64,000 nt of DNA, from the NCBI GenBank assembly GCA_020736575.1, contig JAGPYM010000002.1, positions 1,798,001 through 1,862,000 on the forward strand, in the 5' to 3' direction. Position numbers and translations under genes: made by a program. Source of the stretch: Thelonectria olida (Eukaryota > Ascomycota > Sordariomycetes > Hypocreales > Nectriaceae). Position 1 is the stretch's first letter. Each line of letters starts with the position of its first letter. Below are positions 56,401 through 64,000 of the stretch, piece after piece. Below the pieces are notes generated by a model. The model ran no database searches and was not told the origin of the DNA. It saw only the letters and a list, made by a program, of their open reading frames with translations.

Positions 56401-58572
56401 AAAGGCAAGTTCGCTCGGCTTGTTATCGATGAGGCACACTGCGTCAGCCAGTGGGGTCACGATTTCCGCCCCGACTACAAAACCTTGGGACAGGTTCGCC
56501 AGAGGTATCCTGATGTGCCAGTCATGGCTCTCACAGCTACTGCCACGCAGAATGTCATTGTTGATATTCGGCACAATTTGGGCATGGCCAACTGCCAAAC
56601 TTTCTCGCAGAGTTTCAACCGGCCCAATCTCTTCTACGAAGTTGTCCCTAAGAGCTCCAACAATCTCGCCACTGAGAGCATTGCTGCTCTGATCAGATCA
56701 AAATATCGAGGTGTCAGCGGCATTGTCTACACCATTTCAAGAAAGCAGGCCGAGGATGTCGCGAACAAGCTTTCGCTCGCTGGAATCACGGCTCGACACT
56801 ACCATGCCGGTATTGACCCAGCAGAAAAGGTTGAGGTCCAAACTTCGTGGCAAAGGGGCGCCGTCAAGGTCGTGGTCGCCACTATTGCCTTCGGCATGGG
56901 CATTGACAAGCCTGATGTAAGATTCGTTGTCCACCATGGACTGCCCAAGAGCTTGGAGGGGTACTACCAGGAGACTGGCCGTGCGGGGAGAGACGGCAAG
57001 CCTTCTGATTGCATTCTGTACTACGGAAAGGGGGACATAAGGGTCCTCAAGAAATTGATTGCAGATGGTGATGGAAACAACGAGCAAAAGGAGCGACAGA
57101 TGGCCATGTTGAATCGAGTTACGGCATTCTGTGACAACAAGTCCGACTGCCGTCGAACCGAGATCCTTCGATATTTCGGAGAAGACTTCACGGCCGAGCA
57201 ATGTCAGAAGGCCTGCGACAACTGCAAAGCTGGTTTGACCTTTGAGGAACAGGATTTCTCAGAATACGCCAACGCTGCGATTTGCGTCGTTCAGGCCCAG
57301 AGACGACTAACCCCGGCCCAGTGTGCAGAGATTCTCCTTGGGAAAAGGTACCCCAAGAACGAGGCAGAGAACTCTGATGATTATTATGGCATAGCAAAGG
57401 GGATGAAGAAACACGAGCTCGAGAGGATCATCGACAAACTCCTGGCAGAGAAAGCCTTCAACGAAGACAACGTGGTTGGCAACTATGGAATGGCGATCCA
57501 GTACTTGCAACTTGGACCGCATTTCCCCCTGTTCTTGTCGGGACAGCGGAAGCTCATGCTGACGATCCAAGTGACGGATGGTAAAAAGGCTTCCAAAACG
57601 ACCAAATCCAAGCCTAAGAAGACGACCAAGAAGTCAAAGGATAGCAATACCGCAGCACTTCCGTCAACATATGTCTCCTCACCCGTGGACAGACGTAAAA
57701 AGAAAACACCAGGGGCAGACAACAATCGGCAGGCGGGAAATTGGTATCAGAATGATGAGTTTCTCATCCCTGATGAAGAGTCAGACGAGGACGACGAAGA
57801 TGCCTTCGATGAGCTGCCCCAGCACCGACCAGCGAAGCCTCCGTCAGCCAGGCTTGGGCCACCTATTTCCGGCGATGTTCGCCTCCAAGACTTGCCAGAT
57901 ATTCACCAGGACATTGTCCACGGCTTTGTCCAGGAAGCGAGAACACTGGAAGAGAGCATCAGGAATAACAAGGAAATCAGGAAGCCCCTCTTCACAGAAA
58001 CGCACTTTCAGGAAATGGCCATCAACTGGACAACTTCCCTGGACCAGATGAGGCGGATCCCTGGAATCGACGTTGACAAGGTCAAGCAGTATGGGCCCAG
58101 GATTCTCAACATTTTGAAAAGACACCACACCCTGTTTCAAGAGATTATGGGACCTGATTCCACTGGCAGTGGGGATCAAGAAGTGGTCGATTTGATAAGC
58201 TCGGAGGTCGAGATGGACGAGGATATGGATGACGAGGACATCATCCAAGGGGAAAACTCGCACTACTTCAGCAATAATAGCAACAACTCAAGTTCTCGGC
58301 CAGATGTTCAGGCATTCCATAACAGACTCAACGGTCTGCAGAGCCAGCAGACCCAGAGCAAGCGAGGGTCATCTTATAGCAGAGGTGGGGGCAGAAAGGC
58401 GTCGTATGGCAAGAGAACTTACCCCAGGAAGTCCTCCGGGGGAGTACCCAAACGCAAGAGCACCGGCACGGGGCGCAAGGCAAGCAGTGCTGCTCCTTCC
58501 AGGGGTGGCAGCGTCGGAGCAAAGAAGGGCACTCGCAAGCCTGCCAGCGGTATAGGTATAATGCCAATGTGA
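53427..58572 (+). CDS. RecQ-family DNA helicase (Sgs1/BLM/QDE-3 type), 1697 aa
   Basis: Two exons: 53427-53862 and 53915-58572 (52-nt intron, GTGAGC donor, GCAG acceptor). The N-terminus [17 protein letters not shown] resembles that of fungal Sgs1/QDE-3; about 800 residues of acidic, disordered sequence follow. The helicase core carries motif [15 protein letters not shown] (K878), motif [19 protein letters not shown] (D984), motif III LTATAT and motif [15 protein letters not shown]. The RecQ-C zinc site uses Cys pairs CDNKSDCRR and CQKACDNC (about 1217-1253), followed by a winged helix. An HRDC-like domain lies at about 1470-1545. The tail is Gly/Ser/Lys-rich. It dissolves Holliday junctions with topoisomerase III and protects forks. 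The Neurospora orthologue QDE-3 also acts in quelling and DNA-damage-induced small RNA. Confidence 0.95.
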
Positions 58573-59567
58573 GGTACGAGACTCACTTGTTCAGGTCGAG
58601 AGTGAGTGAGTGGGAAATACAAAACGGGAACACGGAGCGGGAACAACGACGTCCACGCAAAACGCGTTTTTTTATGAAATGAATGCAACAGTTACGTTTC
58701 AGCCAGGGTTTTTTGTCATGGCACCGCATTGCATGGGAGCACGTCTTTCTGGGGGAGTTTCAGTTGGCTTGGTTTCCTTTCTGCATCTGCATGGGTGGCG
58801 ATTGGGCGTGGTTTACTTCAAACGGCGAATGCATGTCAAATGAGCAAAGTACCTATCCGATATCTATAGATACTCGCATTCGCTAGTTTTGGTTCTTTCT
58901 GGGAGTGAGTAACTTAAGCATGAAGAAGAGACAGCATACCCGGCAACTTGCAACGCGAAACTTGTAAATAGTCATCCAATACACCACAAGGAATACGGGC
59001 AAGGTTGAACACAATCTAGTACAAGTGGTCATTTCTCTAATTACCTATCTTGACACATGATAGTTAACAAGCACTATATCTTTGTGGGTATCGAGCTCCT
59101 AATTCAACTGTGATGAATCCTGTGACTGCTAGTCAAATCGTCCCGCCTTGCCCCCAATCTATTACAAGACGTAATCTGACTATTTCAATATTGGGCCGTA
59201 CATGAAAATAACGGGACATAAGAGGCATCTTTCGCAAATGTGCGTCAAGATCCTGAGAGAAGTAGACTAATACAATCCCACGTTCCTTTGTCATTGGTTC
59301 CCTTTAACTCCGTCGTCTGAACCACCTTTGCCTCTCCCTATACGCCATGCTATGTAAGCAAATGAATTTCCTTAACAATGGCACGCCAGGCCCTGATACC
59401 CCCCAGACCTGACATATTTACAATCTGAAGCAGTGCTGAACAATTCAAATCGTAACAAGAAAATGTGTAATATGAGTACAAGTTGAGCCGTTTTCTCCTT
59501 GGGCCTTAGCATCAGCGTGTTTGTAGTTGCGGTGCTGCTGAAAAAGGTTGCGGCATTGAGAAAGTCG
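58573..59567. other. Convergent intergenic region
   Basis: AT-rich spacer of about 1 kb between the RecQ (+) and KAR9 (-) stops, holding their 3' UTRs. No coding or RNA gene is recognised. Confidence 0.55.
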
Positions 59568-62500
59568 CTAATGTCGCCATCGAGGTTTATTATCCTTGGG
59601 CTCGGCGGACGCCGCCTTGCGCATGGCAGTTCTGGCACCCGCAAGAGCTTGAGGGCTGTTTCGACCCGTTTCACCCTCTTTTGCCATCCCCGGTGGCAAA
59701 AGACTGCTTCTCCTCGAAGATGAGGCTAGAGAGCTGGCTGGTCTGTTGGCTCGTAGCTCCATCTCAGCCGCCGATGGCCTTGAGGCTTGAAGTGAAGACC
59801 GTCGACCAGTTTCAAGGACCCCTGTCGATGCCTGAGTGAGGAGACGTGGCTTGGCCAACGTCTGTTGAGAATATGGACCAGGGGAAGCAAGCCGCTCACG
59901 GAACGAAAGTCGAGAATGCCCAGTTCTAGTGGGTGTATCGTCGACTCGTTCGGTTCGTGGAGAAACCCCGACCCGGGGAGATACCCGAGGCGACTCTGAA
60001 GCAGCACGGGTCATGGGACCGCGCAGTGTCGGTAGCCTCGAAGCGGACCCAGGAGTAGCTGAACCAACAGATCGCTGAGTTGCAGGACTCGTCTTGGCAT
60101 AGGGGCTCGGGGTTGTGAGAGTTAGTGGCTTGAAGTTATGGCCCGTATCCACGTTCTTGGTGTTCGTTGAGGCATTCCAGCGCGGTCGATGATCGGCTGT
60201 TGAACTGGGTCGTCTGAGCTGACTGGCAGGAAGGTTGGGAGAAGAGTGTGCAACCGTCGAGAGTCGAGAAAACCCAGGCTTCCTGCCGAGATGCGACGTG
60301 GGCGCAGGAAGCGACGAATGCCGTCTATTCGTAGGAATGGGACGAGCTTTGGGGCCGCCTGTTGCCCTGGCCTTAGTGGGCTTCGATGTCGGTGTGTAGG
60401 GCTCAAGGCCGAGACTTGACATAATGACCGACGAGGGTGGCGAGCTTCCTGGAGTCTCACGTCCACTTCCCGCTGTAGACACGTCATTAGAAAGCATGCT
60501 GGAGACAGAATCCCTCAGTTGTTGACTTCTTTCCGCTTGCATGTCCTCAACCATGGCTTCAGCTTCTCTCATTTGGAACTTGAGCGCTTCCCATCGTGCT
60601 TGCATGTCTGTGTGCAGCCGCAAAATCTCTCCATTCACCGTCAGACGATCGCTGACGCCCTTGTCAATGATGGCTAAGACTCGCTCAATCGCGGGACCGT
60701 AATGAGTTTTCTTGGCTTCGTAGCTTTCCAGCTTCTTGGTCATGGCGGGCTGGTTGGTCAGGTGGAGGCCAGATTCCACTGCCTCCTTGAGCTTGAGCAA
60801 CGATCGCTCGACGGATTCGTGCATCTTCTGGGCCTGACGTCCAGCGCCACGGAAGACAAGGACCCATCTATCTTCGCCCAACTCTTTGCGCAGGGACTCG
60901 GCGTCCTTCTCCAGCTTCTTGTAGGTGGCGTCGAGGCCATCATGTCGCATCATTAGCTCATCACAGGCCGTGGGGAATGATCTCTCTGCTCTTGTCTCAA
61001 AGACGGCCAGTCGCATTGGTAGAAAGTCAAGCGATGCCCTCAAGGGCTGCATACGAGCGAAGAGGGCGAGAAGGCTGGAATCGTCCTGGGACAGGGTTGG
61101 TGTACCAGGGGAGCTCGGGCTGACTGGGAAGGCTGGTGGTAAGCTGTATCGGCTACCGGCCTGAAGTCGGGTTGCCTGGGGAGGCGTTTCCTCAACAATG
61201 GTTTCCAAGTCTCCGATGTCGACACTATCGCCGCTAGCAGCAGCCATGAGGCTCTTATGACGACGCTCCTCCATCTCAAACACTAGCCTGCTCAGCTCGT
61301 CCATCTCCCCCTGTATGTCGCCAAGGACGTTGTTCCAAAGCTCCTCCCACTCCATGGCAATCTCAACCTGGCCTCTCACGATTTGCAGGGTACGTCGAAT
61401 CTTTTCCCACTCCTTGATCACAGCCTCCATCTGGGCCACAGCTTGATTTAGGTCGGCAAGGGGAACGTTTGAAATGTCCTCGCGGTTCTGCAGCTGCTCA
61501 ATGGCACAGACGTATGCGTTGACCAATCCTTCGAAGCGTGCGATGGCATTTTCCACTTCGGCAAGTCCTTCTCGACCTCCGGCAGCAGCCCATTCGACAT
61601 CATCTTCGCTGTCAAGGCCATCGACGACCTCAGAGGCCTTGTAAATCCAGCTTCTAATCTGATCGGCGGCGTTGATCAGAGCTTTGGCGGCAACTTGAGC
61701 GGTCGGAATAGCAGCGACTTGGGTCGCCAAGGAATCAGCATCAGGTATCTGGAGCGAGGTGAGCTGAGCTAGTTGATTGGCGAACGAGACACGAGATAGT
61801 GTGTAGATGGACCCTGGACGGGTGTGGCTTGGGGTGAAGTAGGTGTTGAGATTCGGTTGGAAGTCGGTCGGAGGAGTGGTTGGTGCAGGCGTGGTAGCAG
61901 GGGGCGTGTCTTTGGGAGGTGGCGGAGGAGGGACGGCGGCTTCATCGGGGGTGGGAGGGGCCGTGGATCGCTCGAGGTGTTCGCGACGTGTATCGAGAGT
62001 GACCTTGGTCCCATTGCCGTTGGTGTGGTCGGGAAGGCGGTACTTGTACGTGTCCATATCCAAAGGATCAGGTGTTTCAATCTCAGGTAGTAGGCTGGCA
62101 ATGGGCGAGGTGTCGTCGGCTTTGATAGGTGGTATGTCTATGCCAAGCTCTGCGGCGGCCTCCTTGGAGGGAGGGTAGACGCCCTTCCACGGGCGACCGC
62201 GCCGTGCGATGATTGACGTGATCGAACCTGCCTGGTGCTTTTCGTCTAACTGGCGGAGCTGGTCTTCGTCGAGACGACCGATGTGGTCGAACTGCGGTGT
62301 GGTTGAAGCGGAGGTAGACTTGGAGGAGCCAAACCCGAGAGCTTTGAGGCGGGCAGCTAATCCAGGGGACGTCTTTCGAAGAGCTAGAGCAGGCAAAGGT
62401 GAAGAGGGTTGGGAGGCGTCGGTGGTTGCAATCGTGTTGTTGGAAGAAATTGAAGCTGCCGAGTTGGCAGGGGTAGGTGTTGCAGTAGAGGCAGCGGAAG

Positions 62501-62882
62501 GAGTAGTCGTTAAAAATGTCGTTGCAGTGGTGGTAGAGGATGAGTTGGGATTTGGTTCTGGGGCGCGGGTGGAGGAGTGATCAGTCGAGCCGGGGGTGAA
62601 AGGCAGGTGAGATAGTTGGCTGGGAACGTCAGCGAATTTTAGAAGGCCGGCGGGCGCATCATAGTCCTGGTCGCGCTGGTGGAGGCCGTTGCTCAGGCCC
62701 ACGCCCAAGTCTACAGCGGTTGTAGGGGCAGCGTCGATAGTACTGAATCTCTCAGCCGTATTGTCGATTGAGCAAGGAGTGTTTGGGATAGACGAATCCT
62801 CCGAGTCGCTGTGCTGTGAGAGATCAAAAGCCGTGACAGGACCGACGGCATCAGTCGTCGAAATCGACAGCCTGGCACTCAT
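59568..62882 (-). CDS. KAR9: Spindle-positioning protein Kar9, 1104 aa
   Basis: Single exon with ATG at 62882. Residues 1-330 are disordered, Ser/Thr/Pro-rich. About 370-800 is the helical, spectrin-like Kar9 domain (FANQLAQLTSLQIPDADSL, IRSWIYKASEVVDGLDSEDD, WEELWNNVLGDIQGEMDEL). From 820 onward it is basic and Ser/Pro/Arg-rich, with many SP/TP sites. S948-R-L-P951 in a basic, Ser-rich setting is a candidate SxIP/SxLP motif for EB1/Bim1, the known plus-end partner of Kar9. In yeast Kar9 links Bim1-bound astral microtubules to type V myosin and actin for spindle and nuclear alignment and karyogamy. The length exceeds yeast Kar9 (644 aa) because of the long disordered ends, as in other moulds. 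It converges with the RecQ gene. Confidence 0.92.
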   Translation of the reverse strand: MSARLSISTTDAVGPVTAFDLSQHSDSEDSSIPNTPCSIDNTAERFSTIDAAPTTAVDLGVGLSNGLHQRDQDYDAPAGLLKFADVPSQLSHLPFTPGSTDHSSTRAPEPNPNSSSTTTATTFLTTTPSAASTATPTPANSAASISSNNTIATTDASQPSSPLPALALRKTSPGLAARLKALGFGSSKSTSASTTPQFDHIGRLDEDQLRQLDEKHQAGSITSIIARRGRPWKGVYPPSKEAAAELGIDIPPIKADDTSPIASLLPEIETPDPLDMDTYKYRLPDHTNGNGTKVTLDTRREHLERSTAPPTPDEAAVPPPPPPKDTPPATTPAPTTPPTDFQPNLNTYFTPSHTRPGSIYTLSRVSFANQLAQLTSLQIPDADSLATQVAAIPTAQVAAKALINAADQIRSWIYKASEVVDGLDSEDDVEWAAAGGREGLAEVENAIARFEGLVNAYVCAIEQLQNREDISNVPLADLNQAVAQMEAVIKEWEKIRRTLQIVRGQVEIAMEWEELWNNVLGDIQGEMDELSRLVFEMEERRHKSLMAAASGDSVDIGDLETIVEETPPQATRLQAGSRYSLPPAFPVSPSSPGTPTLSQDDSSLLALFARMQPLRASLDFLPMRLAVFETRAERSFPTACDELMMRHDGLDATYKKLEKDAESLRKELGEDRWVLVFRGAGRQAQKMHESVERSLLKLKEAVESGLHLTNQPAMTKKLESYEAKKTHYGPAIERVLAIIDKGVSDRLTVNGEILRLHTDMQARWEALKFQMREAEAMVEDMQAERSQQLRDSVSSMLSNDVSTAGSGRETPGSSPPSSVIMSSLGLEPYTPTSKPTKARATGGPKARPIPTNRRHSSLPAPTSHLGRKPGFSRLSTVAHSSPNLPASQLRRPSSTADHRPRWNASTNTKNVDTGHNFKPLTLTTPSPYAKTSPATQRSVGSATPGSASRLPTLRGPMTRAASESPRVSPRVGVSPRTERVDDTPTRTGHSRLSFRERLASPGPYSQQTLAKPRLLTQASTGVLETGRRSSLQASRPSAAEMELRANRPASSLASSSRRSSLLPPGMAKEGETGRNSPQALAGARTAMRKAASAEPKDNKPRWRH

Positions 62883-64000
62883 TTAATCGCTAGATGCAAC
62901 CCCCCCTTGAAATCGAGGGAGGTAGCGCCAGTCCTGTTTTTTTTTTTTTTTTCCCTTGGATTTCAGCGTGGGAAATCAGTGAAAAAAAGCAGAAGTCCTA
63001 GGATGAGGACGAGGTAGAAAAAGAATGTTGAGGGCGCAGTTGTGAGCAAAAAGAGGGCTGGTTGCTGGGATTTGGTGTCGTGGGCGATCTGTTGTCTCGT
63101 CTCTTGTCTTGGTACTGTACGAATACCTCGCCTCGCAGAAAGATTGGCTGGTCGTCTGTCTCGGTGCCCGAATGGCCACAGTTGACTTGATCGGTTGCCA
63201 GAAAAGCCGAAAGCCAGGAAGCCAAGGTGACTGCTGAGAACAGGGCCGATGCCTGGGCCCCGAAAGTGCCGGGGCTGGATGGACGAGCAAGGGAGCGACT
63301 GGATGTGAGAAACAGGATGGGAGATGGGATGGATAGACGGGGGCGCGAATGGCCTGAGCAAAAGAGCTTCAGCCTGTCAACGGGGGAGGTGGGGATGGCC
63401 TGAGGACCACAGAGTTCGAAATGCAGCTTTGGTTGCAGCTGCGATTGGAGGCTGGAGGGTCCTTGGGTCCAGGTCCAAAACCCAGCAGGCACCTGCAGGA
63501 GGATCGGCTGCCAGATGATGTGCAATGATGCGCTGTCCCAGTGGCGGCGTCGGGTAGTCGCTGGGCTAAGGTAGGCTACCCGTCAGGGCCCGGATGGTGG
63601 ACAGCCAAAGTAAGGTGCCTTACCCAAGCGTCGTCCCGGTAAGTTAGTTGGGGAATGCAGACGGCTTCGCTAGTCGGACCGTACTATGTAAGGCTTCAGC
63701 CTGGGAGAGGGAAAGGGAAGAGGAGGTGGTGGCTTGGAGGATGGCAGTACGAAGCTTGGAGCTATAAAGAGACGATGCGAGGCGAGGCGAGATCCTGATG
63801 GTTCTGACTGGCGCGTCTCTGTCGGTCGGCAACTGGAGCTCTAACTGATGAATGCCGCGACGTCTCATGTGATGAGAATGGGGTGTGTGCTGCGTGTGCG
63901 ACGGTTGATGACTGATACGTACTGGCTGGTATGGCGGGGAAAAGAGAGGGGGTGTGCATGTGCAGTACGCGTCAAGCAAGCAAGAGGAAACAAGTCGGAA
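62883..64000. other. KAR9 promoter and upstream region
   Basis: Contains the KAR9 5' leader with a T16 tract (A16 on the coding strand) about 55 bp before the ATG, then mixed sequence with CT-rich blocks on the - strand. No other gene is recognised before the window ends. Confidence 0.5.
62937..62952. repeat. T16 homopolymer
   Basis: Sixteen T in a row on the + strand, so the KAR9 leader or promoter carries A16. Poly(dA:dT) tracts exclude nucleosomes in yeast promoters; if transcribed it would be an A-rich leader. Confidence 0.9.

Overview
The window looks like nuclear DNA of a filamentous ascomycete (Pezizomycotina, most likely a Sordariomycete). Genes are split by few short introns (mostly 49-110 nt, GTRNGT donors, CTAAC/CTGAC-like branch sites). 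Products include a NUC-1-type bHLH regulator, a QDE-3/Sgs1-type RecQ helicase, a HeLo-domain protein and Kar9. All assignments come from reading translated sequence; no database search was possible, so the species is not named.

Layout. 1-9 kb: a kinase-like gene (+) converges on a SWIM zinc-finger gene (-), followed by a 3.5-kb gene-poor stretch and the five-exon gene for the SF3b p14 subunit (-). 10.5-17.4 kb (+): an MBD4-like HhH-GPD DNA glycosylase, the cargo receptor Erv29/Surf4, and a HeLo-domain protein fused to a degenerate kinase domain. 18-24 kb: Cdc14 phosphatase (-), divergent from the KEOPS subunit Pcc1 (+, with a GC-AG intron), which converges on the phosphate regulator NUC-1 (-). 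24-38 kb: two long non-coding stretches (4.3 and 4.6 kb) around a kelch/transmembrane gene (-), then the mRNA exporter Mex67 (-). 38.9-50.5 kb: helicase Mph1 (+), mitophagy protein Atg33 (+) and a six-exon giant ankyrin protein with a nucleotidyltransferase-like N-terminus (-). 50.5-53.4 kb: AT-richer DNA with an intron-containing tRNA-Ser(CGA) and what looks like the last exon of a decayed gene. 53.4-62.9 kb: RecQ helicase (+) converging on Kar9 (-).

Themes. Three products act on DNA damage or recombination (glycosylase, Mph1, RecQ). Cdc14 and Kar9 serve mitosis and spindle positioning. Mex67 and SF3b p14 serve mRNA processing and export. No operon-like logic is expected in such a genome, and no transposon, CRISPR array, virus or secondary-metabolite cluster is evident. 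The best leads for new biology are the HeLo-pseudokinase gene (an architecture like animal MLKL, with a 16-bp perfect palindrome about 430 bp upstream) and the nucleotidyltransferase-like ankyrin protein.
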